DNA of 64,000 nucleotides from DASWJZ01 sp963792885. Its GTDB lineage: Bacteria > Pseudomonadota > Alphaproteobacteria > Rhizobiales > Afifellaceae. Both the position numbers and the translations under genes were made by a program. Positions 8,321 to 17,153 of the stretch are shown here, in pieces. Every line of letters starts with the position of its first letter. Within the stretch, counting starts at the first letter, position 1. Below the pieces are notes generated by a model that saw nothing but the letters and a program-made list of their open reading frames with translations, made no database searches and was not told the DNA's origin. The DNA lies in NCBI GenBank assembly GCA_963792885.1, contig CAWBXX010000006.1, positions 493,569 through 557,568 on the forward strand. The letters are read 5' to 3'.

Positions 8321-9748
8321 CTAGGCGGCGTCGGCAAGGTGGTCACCGAGGCGAAGACCCCAGGCGTAGGTCGTCAGCGACGGATTGACGCGACTTGACC
8401 TGGCGAGGACGCTGGCATCACCCACGTATAGCCGCTCCATACCGTGAACCTTGCCGTGCTGATCGACCACTGATGTCTCGGGGTCGTTGCCGGTCACCAT
8501 GCTGCCGAGCGCGTGGGCGGTGCCGGCCATGCCCATATACTTGTTGAAGCCGACGAGCCCGGCATGCAGCAAGCGGTCGATCCAGGCATCGACAAGCGCC
8601 TCGTGCTCCTGCTTCACCTTTTCGATGCGGTCGAGGCTGTAGTCCATGGTCGGCTTGCCGCCAGGCCCACCCGAAATGATGCGATTCTCAGCCGACGAGG
8701 CGTCCTCTGTGGTCGCCCAGAAGCCGATCGCGCGCTTGCCGAGGAACTTGTCGAGGATGCCGGGCATTTCCGGGGGCGCTTGCGTCGCGAGCAGCTCGGC
8801 GTCGATCCACCCCAAACATTGCATCGAAGAGTGCGGGAATCTGTCGTTGAAGAGGACTGCCGTCTTGCGCAGCACGTCATGGTCGGTGAAGGGCGAGAAG
8901 CCAAGCACCGCCGAGTTGATATGCATCTTGAAATTGGCGCCGACCAGATCGCCGCAGGGCAGCGCAAACCCGCTTGCATGCATGTGATCCTGGAGAATGC
9001 GCGGCGACGTCATGGCGCCGGCGGCGAGCACTGTTTTGTCGGCCTCATAGGTCGAGCCGTCCGAGCATCTGACGCCGATGATCGTGCGCGGATCGCCGGG
9101 TTCGGCGATGAGCTCGGCGACGGGATCGCCGGCAAGGAGCGTGAAGTTCGGCTTGTCCCGGATATGGTCGATCAGGTTGCGCTCCGAATCCGACTTGTAG
9201 CCGGACGGTGACGCGAAGCCGTCGAAATGCTTCGCCTCCTGCGGGTTGGAGAGGATCTCTTTCGACAGGCCAAGCGGCAGCGACTCCAGCTTCCAACCCG
9301 GATCGGCCTTGGTGATCTTATCGAGCAGCGCCTGGAGCTGCGGCTCGTTCTGGAAGGTCGTGATCTTCAGGAGATCGGTCGCCTCGTCGTAGTATGGCTC
9401 GAGCGTGTCGTAACCGAATGGCCAGCCGAGCAGACCGAAGCCGGGCTCAGCCTCAAACTCGACCGGCCGGAAGCGAAACAGCGCCGCGCCATACCACTTG
9501 GTCTTGCCGCCCACATTGTAGAATTCGCCGGGGACAAACTCGTGTCCCTTGCCGTCGAGCCAGACGTCATGGTTCTTGAAGACGCCCTCTACGAACACCT
9601 GCTTGACGTCGAGCGTAGAGGCATTGCGTGGAAGAAATGGGCCCTTTTCGATCACGAGCACACGTCTGCCGGCGTTCGCGAGCTTATAGGCGACACTGCC
9701 GCCACCCGCGCCGCTGCCAACAATGATCACGTCATATCGCTCGGTCAC
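8321..9748 (-). CDS. GMC-family FAD-dependent oxidoreductase
   Basis: 475 residues. The N-terminus has the dinucleotide motif IIVGSGAGGGSVAYKLA followed by VLVIEKG. The middle holds the GMC patterns around TVLAAGAMTSPRIL, and the C-terminus ends with the FAD/active-site block GMERLYVGDASVLARSSRVNPSLT. In that block the usual His-Asn pair region is recognisable, with NPSLT at the end. The GMC family oxidises alcohols and sugars (glucose, choline, gluconate). No signal peptide or small cytochrome subunit is beside it, so it is probably cytoplasmic. A zinc dehydrogenase gene diverges from it at 9,926, which suggests a shared control region and related polyol or sugar substrates. Confidence 0.88.
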   Translation of the reverse strand: MTERYDVIIVGSGAGGGSVAYKLANAGRRVLVIEKGPFLPRNASTLDVKQVFVEGVFKNHDVWLDGKGHEFVPGEFYNVGGKTKWYGAALFRFRPVEFEAEPGFGLLGWPFGYDTLEPYYDEATDLLKITTFQNEPQLQALLDKITKADPGWKLESLPLGLSKEILSNPQEAKHFDGFASPSGYKSDSERNLIDHIRDKPNFTLLAGDPVAELIAEPGDPRTIIGVRCSDGSTYEADKTVLAAGAMTSPRILQDHMHASGFALPCGDLVGANFKMHINSAVLGFSPFTDHDVLRKTAVLFNDRFPHSSMQCLGWIDAELLATQAPPEMPGILDKFLGKRAIGFWATTEDASSAENRIISGGPGGKPTMDYSLDRIEKVKQEHEALVDAWIDRLLHAGLVGFNKYMGMAGTAHALGSMVTGNDPETSVVDQHGKVHGMERLYVGDASVLARSSRVNPSLTTYAWGLRLGDHLADAA

Positions 9749-9925
9749 GACGCTCGTCCTCTGCGGGAGATTCAGGATACCGACATATTGCGATCATAAG
9801 GTGATGGTTGTCGACGCTTTCGCTGGTATCTAGACTGCATCAATGTCAGTCGTCGTCGAGGCGGTCGATTGCGTCCAAGCCTGAACGGGATCGGATATCC
9901 CTGACGAGAGCGAAAGCGATCGAGC

Positions 9926-10969
9926 ATGAAAGCCCTTACTGTTCTACCGCTTCAGGCAAACACAATTCAGCTCGACGACGTGCCGGAGCCGCCCAATTCC
10001 GACGGCTCAATCCTTGTCCAAACTCACGCGGTCGGCATTTGCGGCACGGATCACGAGATCATCTCGGGCAAATATGGTTGGGCCCCTTCGGGCGCAGACC
10101 GCCTGATCATCGGCCACGAGTCGCTCGGCCAGGTGATGGAAGCGCCAGCGGATTCCGGTTTTAAGGCAGGGGACATGATCATGGGCATCGTGCGGCGGCG
10201 CGACCCGGTACCCTGTCCGGCGTGCGCCCATGACGATTGGGACATGTGCATGAATGGGCTCTACACCGAGCGCGGGATCAAGCAGCGCAACGGATATGCA
10301 TCGGAGCGTTTCCGTATCGAGCCGGAGTTCACCATCAAGGTCGATCCCAAGCTCGGCATCTTTGGCGCACTTGTCGAGCCGACGAGCGTCGTCGCCAAGG
10401 CTTGGGACATGAGTGATCGTGTCGGCCGGCGCACCGAGTCCTGGCAGCCGCGGACCGTGCTCGTCACCGGCGCCGGTCCGATTGGCCTGCTGGCTGCTTT
10501 GATGGGTGTGCAGCGGGGCAGCGATATCCATGTGCTCGATCAGATAGAGGCCGGCGCCAAGCCTGATCTCGTCCGCGCGCTGGGCGCGACCTATCACTGC
10601 AATACGCTGGGCGACCTCAAGCCTGATCTCGTCATCGAATGCACCGGTGCCACTTCGGTCATTCTCAACGCGCTTGAGCACCTATCTCCCAATGGGCTCA
10701 TGTGTCTCGCCGGCATCTCGTCGGGCGGTTACGATATTCAGTTCGATATGGGCACTGTCGAGCGCGGCATGGTGCTGGGCAACACCGTCTTATTCGGCAG
10801 TGTGAATGCGAACCGTCAGCATTACAAAGATGCGGCTGACGCGCTGGCGAAAGCCGACCGGGGCTGGCTGGAGAAGCTGGTGAGCCGTCGCGTGCCTCTG
10901 GCGAAGTGGCAGGACGCCCTGAAGAAGCAGCCGGACGACATCAAAGTCATCCTCGACTTCACCGCCTGA
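9926..10969 (+). CDS. Zinc-dependent MDR dehydrogenase, glucose 1-dehydrogenase type
   Basis: 347 residues. The N-terminal catalytic domain has VGICGTDHEI (zinc Cys and following residues), GHESLGQVM (zinc His-Glu) and the structural zinc cysteines in PCPACAHDDWDMC. The NAD(P) fold begins VLVTGAGPIGLLAA. The C-terminal half (HLSPNGLMCLAGIS, FGSVNANRQHYKDAADAL) is that of the archaeal-type glucose dehydrogenase C domain rather than ordinary alcohol dehydrogenase. The expected reaction is NAD(P)-dependent oxidation of an aldose to the aldonolactone. It diverges from the GMC gene with 177 bases between them. Confidence 0.88.
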   Translation: MKALTVLPLQANTIQLDDVPEPPNSDGSILVQTHAVGICGTDHEIISGKYGWAPSGADRLIIGHESLGQVMEAPADSGFKAGDMIMGIVRRRDPVPCPACAHDDWDMCMNGLYTERGIKQRNGYASERFRIEPEFTIKVDPKLGIFGALVEPTSVVAKAWDMSDRVGRRTESWQPRTVLVTGAGPIGLLAALMGVQRGSDIHVLDQIEAGAKPDLVRALGATYHCNTLGDLKPDLVIECTGATSVILNALEHLSPNGLMCLAGISSGGYDIQFDMGTVERGMVLGNTVLFGSVNANRQHYKDAADALAKADRGWLEKLVSRRVPLAKWQDALKKQPDDIKVILDFTA

Positions 10970-10995
10970 ATCCCATGGCGGCAGTCTGAGAGAGG

Positions 10996-11736
10996 TTAGG
11001 GTGTTCCATTCCGCCCGCCTAGGCGCGCTATGTTCTCGTCCAGCAGCCGATCGATCTGGCCATTTGCCTTGAGACTCTCGACGGCCTTGTTCAAGCGATC
11101 GAGGAATGCGCGACGGCCCTTCTTGACGGCAATGCCGAACGGCTTTGGCTCGAACCTGTCGCCGATATCGATAATTTTATAGTTTTCCGGGTGGGCAGAC
11201 CCTTTCCGTAACATCGTCAGGTTGACCATGTCGTTTGACGCCGCGTCCGCCTCGCCCTTCGCCACCGCCTCCACATTTCCTGCGCTCAGGGGAGTGACGA
11301 CCAGGGTTGCGCCCGGCAGCGACGGGAGGACCGCCCGCATTCTACGGATGGAGACGGAACCGTCGGTGACGGCGATGCGCTTGCCTTTTAGGTCCTCGAG
11401 CCGCCTAACGCTGCTGCCGGTCGGGACGAGGATCGCCTCTCCCGTGACGTAATAGGGAATGGTGAAATCGACCTGCTCCGCGCGATCCGGGGTGATCGTC
11501 AGCTGCGATACAACCATGTCCACGAGATTGTCTTGCAGGGCAGGAATGCGCTGACTGTCCTTAACCTGAATGAAATCAAGACGGTCACTCGCACCCAGCA
11601 GCTTTTCCGAGACAGCTCTGGCGACGTCAGCCTCGAAACCTTCGATCAGCCCCGTCCGCGGGTTCTTGAAACCCATTCCGGGGATGTCAAAGGAGACGCC
11701 GGCGACTATTCTTTCTCTGGGTTGAAGCGTGCCCAT
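10996..11736 (-). CDS. Amino-acid-type periplasmic binding protein lacking a signal peptide
   Basis: 246 residues of the SBP_bac_3 family: GFEADVARAVSEKLLG, VSQLTITPDRAEQVDFTIPY and ITPDR-type motifs are intact, and the C-terminus (NGQIDRLLDENIARLGG) is normal. The first residues (MGTLQPRERIVAGVSFDIPG) lead straight into the mature domain. An in-frame stop lies four codons upstream of the ATG, so no export signal is encoded. The gene may be truncated at its 5' end, or a frameshift hides the signal. No permease or ATPase gene is adjacent, so this is an orphan. If expressed as read, the protein would stay in the cytoplasm. Confidence 0.8.
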   Translation of the reverse strand: MGTLQPRERIVAGVSFDIPGMGFKNPRTGLIEGFEADVARAVSEKLLGASDRLDFIQVKDSQRIPALQDNLVDMVVSQLTITPDRAEQVDFTIPYYVTGEAILVPTGSSVRRLEDLKGKRIAVTDGSVSIRRMRAVLPSLPGATLVVTPLSAGNVEAVAKGEADAASNDMVNLTMLRKGSAHPENYKIIDIGDRFEPKPFGIAVKKGRRAFLDRLNKAVESLKANGQIDRLLDENIARLGGRNGTP

Positions 11737-11808
11737 GCGTGGCGGTCACTTCGGACTTCGTCGAGGATCCGCAGCTTACACGATTCTATTGAGAGGAGAG
11801 GTCGAGCG

Positions 11809-12243
11809 ATGGATTGGCTGATCAACGACGCGCTACCGGTACTCGCGCGGCTCTTCATCGTCTGGATATTTCCGCTCAGCTGTCTGGATAAGATCATCAA
11901 CTGGGACAATGCGCTGAAGCAGGCTACTTCGAGCTGGCTTCCCGGCGGGCCTGTGCTCTTGATTTTGGCCATGGGGGTGGAGCTGCTCACCCCGCCGATG
12001 ATCGTTTTCGGCTTCTACGACGGCATCGCGGCTTTCTTCCTCGCCGGTTATTGTGCCGTTACCGCCATCGTATACCACAATTTCTGGATCTACCCTCGCT
12101 TCTGGTCGCCACAGAGCGAGGGATATCCGCATGTCTGGGACTTCTTCAAGAATTTCGGCTTGGTCGGCGGCCTGATCTTCGTCATGTTTGCAAGCGGCTT
12201 CCTGCAGGGACTCGTCGGTCACATCGAGCAAGTGTCTCTTTGA
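11809..12243 (+). CDS. DoxX-like small membrane protein
   Basis: 144 residues with about four hydrophobic segments. The first (LARLFIVWIFPLSCLDKI) and the stretch LPGGPVLLILAMGVELLTPPMIVFG follow the DoxX family pattern, including the conserved Leu-x-Glu-Leu of the second to third helix. A ribosome site (GAGAGGAGAGG) lies about 14-25 bases upstream. DoxX proteins are inner-membrane proteins often linked to redox or detoxification functions, but the biochemical role here cannot be read from sequence. It is divergent from the signal-less binding protein gene and followed by a VOC-family gene 63 bases later. Confidence 0.75.
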   Translation: MDWLINDALPVLARLFIVWIFPLSCLDKIINWDNALKQATSSWLPGGPVLLILAMGVELLTPPMIVFGFYDGIAAFFLAGYCAVTAIVYHNFWIYPRFWSPQSEGYPHVWDFFKNFGLVGGLIFVMFASGFLQGLVGHIEQVSL

Positions 12244-12306
12244 TCAACGATGCTACGATTCTGGTAGGTTGATCATGTCTGGCGCGGACGACGCTGGACG
12301 CGCGAG

Positions 12307-13248
12307 ATGCGCCTGGGCGAAGGACCTGTGCCCGTAAATCAACTCCTCAAGGTGAGCACCACGGTCGCAGACCTATCGGCGGCGGTCGTCTTCTACCGAG
12401 ATTGGCTTGGATTGGCGTGCGGAGCCGAAAGGGCGGTCGACGATCAGGCGTGGAAACGATTGCTGGGCCTCGAAGCGACCGTTGCTGCACGCGCCGCGTC
12501 CGTGTTCGTTGGAGAGCAGGAACTCGAGCTTATCGCCGTCGATCCGCCGGGCCGGCCTTACCCGCCCGAGCTCGCATCCAACGACCAGTGGTTCCAGCAT
12601 GTCGCGCTGGTCACTATCGACATAGCGTCCGTTTGGGACCGGCTCCGGGCAGGCTCGCCGGGAAAGATAACAGACGGTGGCCCACAGCTTTTGCCGCCCA
12701 ATACCGGCGGCGTCACCGCCTTGAAGTTTCGCGACCTCGAAGGGCACCCCCTCGAGCTGATCTCCTTCCCGCCCGGCATCGGTGCGCCGATGTGGCAGGG
12801 TCGCAGTGGCAGGGGCATCATCGGCTACGATCACACCGCAATCTCCGTAACGGATGTCGACCGGAGCATCGCCTTCTATACGGGCCTGCTCGGCTTCCGC
12901 GTCGGTGGACGCTCCCTGAACCAGGGCATTGAGCAGGATCGGCTCGATGGCCTCATCGGCTGCGAGGTGGACGTCGTGGCGCTTAAGCCGGCGGCAGTGG
13001 AGACACCCCATTTGGAGCTCCTGCACTACCGAGCGCCTGCAGGCCGAACCCTGACCTCCGAGGTTCGAGTCGACGATGCGGCCTCGACGCGCCAGATTCT
13101 CAAAGTCGATGGCCTCGACGCCTTGGTGAGACAGCTCGAGGGTAAAGTGAGATTCGTCTCGCCGGGCACCGTGACGCTGAAGAGCGGCGAGAGAGCCGCC
13201 GCGATTCGCGATCCCGACGGGCATATGATCGTGCTCATGGGCGATTGA
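12307..13248 (+). CDS. Two-domain VOC superfamily protein (glyoxalase/dioxygenase fold)
   Basis: 313 residues with two vicinal-oxygen-chelate modules, roughly residues 12-155 and 170-312. Module one shows TTVADLSAAVVFYRDWLGL and ends in FRDLEGHPLELISFP. Module two shows TAISVTDVDRSIAFYTGLLGF and ends in IRDPDGHMIVL. Metal ligands of the type His/Glu at the start and end of each half are present (GYDHTAISV, HLELLHY). Members include glyoxalases, extradiol dioxygenases and fosfomycin-type resistance proteins; the substrate is not predictable. Alternative starts nearby (for example the GTG before the VNQLL segment) are possible. Confidence 0.83.
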   Translation: MRLGEGPVPVNQLLKVSTTVADLSAAVVFYRDWLGLACGAERAVDDQAWKRLLGLEATVAARAASVFVGEQELELIAVDPPGRPYPPELASNDQWFQHVALVTIDIASVWDRLRAGSPGKITDGGPQLLPPNTGGVTALKFRDLEGHPLELISFPPGIGAPMWQGRSGRGIIGYDHTAISVTDVDRSIAFYTGLLGFRVGGRSLNQGIEQDRLDGLIGCEVDVVALKPAAVETPHLELLHYRAPAGRTLTSEVRVDDAASTRQILKVDGLDALVRQLEGKVRFVSPGTVTLKSGERAAAIRDPDGHMIVLMGD

Positions 13249-13381
13249 GGCCTCAGGCGGCCTGTTTGAAGCTACCCAATGCATCTCCGGCGACATGCTA
13301 ATTCGAGATGGCATTTGTCCGCGAACGGCATTGGCGTCGGCGGAACCTACTGGGTAGGTCTGAGCGGCGAATACGAAGAAC

Positions 13382-13778
13382 TTGGAGCCGATTATCAAGC
13401 TCATCACCTACCGGCAGGATGCCGGCGTCCATGTCGGCGCAGTCGTCGATGACCGGGTCGTGCGCCTTGACGACGTCGCGGCGGAGTTCGGCGGCGCGAA
13501 GGCCGACATGATCTCGCTCATCGTCTCGGGTGAGCCCGGTCTTGCCCGGGCACGAGAGATCGTGGCCGGCGCGGAGCGCGACTCGCTTCCGCGCCTTGCC
13601 GACGTGCAGCTTCTTGCGCCGGTGCTACGGCCGCCGAAGATCATGATGGGCGGGCGCAATTACCTGGCTGAAGAAGCCGATGGTCGCGACGAATGTCGCG
13701 ACCTACTGGCATGCGCTGCGCAGCATCGGCATCACCGACAAGCTCAACGGCTATTCACGCTTGATGCGGGAATTCTGA
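13382..13778 (+). pseudogene. Fumarylacetoacetate-hydrolase-family N-terminal fragment joined to an unrelated C-terminal tail
   Basis: Bases 13,382-13,670 encode an FAH-family N-terminus (IKLITYRQDAGVHVGAVVDD) up to LLAPVLRPPKIMMGGRNYL, exactly where the catalytic domain should begin. The catalytic half (metal-binding ExE...D motifs) is missing. From about 13,668, in a different frame, comes a 36-residue C-terminal tail (NVATYWHALRSIGITDKL) of another protein that I cannot name, ending at TGA 13,776. The IS3 element begins 125 bases later. Deletion next to an insertion sequence would explain the scar. Confidence 0.7.
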
Positions 13779-13902
13779 TCGCCGCCGTGTACCAGGCCGG
13801 CGCACCACTTCACGCGCAAGAACCAAGAGAGACCGATGCGACGCTGGGCTGTCCTTGGCTGTCCGGGCGTCGCGAGCTACCTCGTCATCCGCTTCGCCGT
13901 TT

Positions 13903-15194
13903 TGACGTTGCCCCCGCTTTCTGGACTCGCGGTAAGCTGGAAAATTCCAGTTTAGGAGCGATGGACCGGGAGCGAGGAGAGCCATGAAGAGGTCGAAGTT
14001 CACGGAGGCGCAGATCGCCTTCGTTCTGAAGCAGGCGGAGGAAGGAACGGCGGTCGGCGAGGTGTGCCGGAAGGCCGGGATCTCGGAGGCGACGTTCTAC
14101 GCCTGGCGCAAGAAGTACGCCGGGCTGATGCCGTCGGAGATGAAGCGGCTGCGGCAGCTCGAGGAGGAGAACGGCAAGCTGAAGCGGATCGTCGCCGACC
14201 TGTCGCTCGACAAGGCGATGCTGCAGGACGTCATCTCGCCGAAAACTATGAAGCCTGATCGCCGGCGGCGGGTGGTGGACGATGTGCGAGCGACCTGGCG
14301 GGTGTCGATCCGACGGGCCTGCCGGCGCTGCGGGTTGAGACCGTCGACCTACCACTACAAGAGCCGCCGCGGCGATCAGGCGCCCCTGAGGAAGCGCATC
14401 CGGGAGATCGCCGAGACGCGGGTGCGCTACGGCTACCGGCGCATCCATGTGCTGCTGCGGCGTGAAGGCTGGCTGGTGAACCCGAAGCGGGTCTACCGTC
14501 TCTACCGGGAATCCGGCTTGCAACTCCGGAACAAGACGCCGAAGCGGCGGGTGAAGGCGAAGCTGCGGGAAGGGACGGCAAGTCGGCCACGCGAACGAAC
14601 GAGACCTGGGCGATGGACTTCGTCCATGACCAGCTCGCGACGGGCCGGAAGCTGCGGGTGCTGACCATCGTCGACACCTTCTCGCGCTACTGCGCCGGCG
14701 ATCGAGCCACGCTTCAGCTTCCGCGGCGCCGATGTCGTCGAAGTGCTCGAGCGGGTCGGCAGCGAGGTCGGCTTCCCGGCGACGATCCGCGTCGACCAGG
14801 GCAGCGAGTTCATCTCCCGCGATCTCGACCTGTGGGCCTATCATCGCGGCGTCGTGCTCGACTTCTCGCGCCCTGGCAAGCCGACGGACAACGCCTTCAT
14901 CGAAAGCCTGAACGGCAAGTTCCGGGCGGAGTGCCTGAACGCCCACTGGTTCATGAGCCTTGACGACGCGCGCCGAAAGATGCGAGGATTGGCGCAGAGA
15001 CTACAACGAGGAACGACCCCACAGCGCCATCGGCAACAAGCCGCCGATCGCGCTCATGAATCGGTCAGCGGCCATCGGTCCACCCTGATCGAGAATGCCC
15101 TGGAAGCGGCCGGCGCCGCGATCCAAAGACGGGTAGCAGCTCAAATCGAGAACAGAGTCCAGTTATGAACGGGGGCAAATTGGGGGCAACGTCA
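13903..15194 (+). mobile_element. IS3-family (IS407-like) insertion sequence
   Basis: The element is bounded by the 13-bp perfect inverted repeat TGACGTTGCCCCC (13,903-13,915) and its complement at 15,182-15,194. A second matching block CTGGACTC is found inside each end. The roughly 1.29-kb length fits the IS407 group. Flanking bases show no matching 3-4 bp target duplication, so an adjacent deletion after insertion is likely. It contains one transposase region that is interrupted by frameshifts. Confidence 0.85.
13984..15088 (+). pseudogene. IS3-family transposase (OrfA and OrfB), frameshifted
   Basis: ATG 13,984 opens OrfA (MKRSKFTEAQIAFVLKQAEE, a helix-turn-helix of the IS407 type). OrfA runs into OrfB without a stop, so the usual programmed -1 site is not needed as read. 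OrfB then changes frame at about 14,580, 14,695 and 14,980. The catalytic triad can be followed across frames: Asp in WAMDFVHD, Asp in VDQGSEF, Glu in NAFIESLNGKF. The real end is RPHSAIGNKPPIAL to TGA 15,086. Residues are well conserved despite the frameshifts, so base-call errors or very recent damage are both possible. Confidence 0.85.
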
Positions 15195-15653
15195 GCGCTC
15201 ATAAAGCGATCCATGGCTTTGGGCCCAGGACCCGGTCGTTTGGTTTGGAGGTTTGGAGAAAAGAGAACGGAGAGAAAGCCGCTCGCGGACCGGGCGGACA
15301 GCTGCGGTCCGAGACCGCCGAGCCGTAGCCCGAGCAATAGGTATGTCCGCTTTGGGTCGGGAGCGGATGGCCGACAGATCGGTCAGGTGAGAGAGTTTCG
15401 AACCTCGTGGTCACCTCTCTCCAGGGATTCTGCGCCATTTAGACCTTCGGACCGACCGTGCGCGGTTCGGAGGTTTGGAGAAAGACGGCCTGGAGAGAAC
15501 GCCCAACGCGCCTTTCGGAAGAGCGCCGGTCCGAGCCGGTCAGGGGCACGCCCGCCAAACCGCCGCGTCCAACAGCCTAGAAGAGGCGGCGGAGAATTTT
15601 CGGGCGTGGGCGACTGGCGGAGGGAGAGGAACTGGGATCCAACATTCTTCGCT
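15195..15653. other. Noncoding stretch between two insertion sequences, with a short direct repeat
   Basis: About 460 bases with no supportable gene. A 15-bp direct repeat (GGAGGTTTGGAGAAA) occurs at 15,247-15,261 and 15,469-15,483, in similar contexts (followed by GAGAACG-like sequence). This may be a remnant of a duplicated tRNA-like or IS end, but no cloverleaf was found. Confidence 0.45.
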
Positions 15654-15927
15654 AATCGGGTTGTTTGGCGCAATATCCTCCAGGCGTTGCCGCTCGCGGC
15701 CGACGGTACGGCAGGCAGGCTTCATTCTTCGCTCCGCGGTCGGCGCTGGGGCCGCCGCAAGGTGGGGCCAGAAGAAGGCTCGACGCATCAATCTCTGAAA
15801 GCTCGTGCTGACCGCCAAGTAAAGCGGCAGCAACAGAATGTTGGTCGATGTCGTCGGGCCCTACGTCCTGCCGGACGCATCCGCCGAAGCGGATTCCGTG
15901 ATCTCTCTTTCCGGTTGCTCCTTTTGC

Positions 15928-16972
15928 CTACGCTGGTGCTGCCTCGTCGGCGCCATCCCTGCTCCACCGGAATGGCGTGCCGTCGATCCACATCCGATGC
16001 ATGATGACCGCCAGCCGCCGCGCCACGGCGACCTGGGCGCGCACCTTGCCGCGCCGGCGGGCGATCTCGACGCCCCAGCGCTTCAGCCAGCTCCAGCGCT
16101 GCACCCGCGTCAGCAGCACATTGGCGGCCTCGCAGAGCAGCGCGCGCACCATCCGGTCGCCGCACCGGCTGATCCCGCCGTTGCGGTCCGTCTCGCCGGA
16201 AGCGTACTTCCTCGGCGTCAGGCCAAAGTGGGCGCCGACAAGGGAAGACTTGGCGAAGCGGGTCGGGTCCTCCACCGCCGTGCGGAAGGCGAGCGCCGTC
16301 ACCGGACCGACGCCGGGGACGCTCACCAGGAGCCGGCAAACCGGATCGGCCTTCACCGCTGCCAGCACCATCCGATGAAGCTCGTCGAGGCGCTCGAACC
16401 GCCTCTCGGCGAACGCGGAGGATCGCGCCGACCACTCGTTCGAGAATCTCGTCGCCGTCGACCAGCTCGCGCACCCGCTGGTCCAGCCGCCCAGGGTCCA
16501 CCTTGCCGACCTTCAGGCCGAAGGCCTTGAGGATGCCGCGCAGGTGGTTGTCCAGCATGACCCGCGACCTGACCAGCATCTCGCGGCTACGCAGAAGCGC
16601 GCGCAGCTTGTGCGTCGCCTGGCTCTTGACGTGAACCTCACGGTACCAGCCGGCATGCAGAGCCCAGGCGATATTGCGCGCATCGATCCGGTCGGTCTTC
16701 ACCGGCATGGCGCTCGTCGCCGCCTTCAGGTGCCGCGCGTCGAGACAGACCACCGGCAGGCCGGCGGCCGCCAGACCGTCGTACATCGCCGGCGCCAGCG
16801 ACCCAGCCTCGAGCCCGACGCGCTCGAACCCGAGCCCCGTCTGCTCCAGCCACGCGGCGATCGTCTCCGGCTCCGATCCGACCCTCCCTTCCTTCACCAC
16901 CTTGCGCGTCTCATCGACGACGCAGATCGACGTCTCCTTCATCGAAACATCCAGACCGACATAATGCTTCAT
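15928..16972 (-). pseudogene. IS110-family (DEDD) transposase, one frameshift
   Basis: The minus-strand frame from 16,972 begins MKHYVGLDVSMKETSICVVD, the RuvC-like DEDD domain with its first Asp, and continues through Asp/Asp of KTDRIDARNIAWAL. At about 16,390-16,400 the frame changes; the remainder (LVSVPGVGPVTALAFR, then ISRCGDRMVRALL) is the transposase_20 domain ending at 15,928. The split falls in the linker before the C-terminal domain. Apart from this indel the protein looks complete, about 345 residues. It is probably either a recent loss or a sequence error. Confidence 0.88.
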
Positions 16973-16998
16973 GGCCGTCCTCCATCGCGTTGCTGCCT

Positions 16999-17023
16999 GG
17001 CGGACCGACTGATTCGGTCCGCC
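16999..17023 (-). other. Strong hairpin upstream of the IS110 transposase start
   Basis: A perfect 10-bp stem (GGCGGACCGA / TCGGTCCGCC) with a 5-base loop sits 27 bases upstream of the transposase ATG. It is nested inside a weaker outer pairing (CCTCCA at 16,979-16,984 with TGGAGG at 17,030-17,035). It may be a translational control element of the transposase or part of a structured RNA of the left end. There is no T tract, so it is not an intrinsic terminator. Confidence 0.55.
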
Positions 17024-17153
17024 TCAGCCTGGAGGATCATCCCGCCGAACCGTCACCGGCGCGGCGGTTGCGCCAAACAACCCGATTGCCCCATCTCTGA
17101 GCCGCCGACAGGGGGCTGATGTCCTGGGTCCCTGCCGGCCGCGCTTCGACGTG

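Larger units (their letters stand above)
15654..17087 (-). mobile_element. IS110-family element framed by a 20-bp inverted repeat
   Basis: A perfect 20-bp inverted repeat (AATCGGGTTGTTTGGCGCAA at 15,654-15,673; its complement at 17,068-17,087) encloses an IS110-type transposase gene on the minus strand. Classical IS110 members lack terminal repeats, whereas the IS1111 subgroup has subterminal ones. The noncoding part downstream of the transposase stop is about 270 bases and the upstream part about 115. The IS1111 subgroup is known to keep its guide (bridge/seek) RNA in the downstream end, so that end is the candidate here. The exact insertion borders, which lie outside or within the repeats, cannot be fixed from one copy. 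Confidence 0.75.

Noticed and set aside
15195..15653. CRISPR array or tRNA-like repeat
   Set aside because: Only one 15-bp direct repeat pair is present, spaced by about 220 bases, without regular spacers or a cloverleaf. No CRISPR array was seen anywhere in the window.
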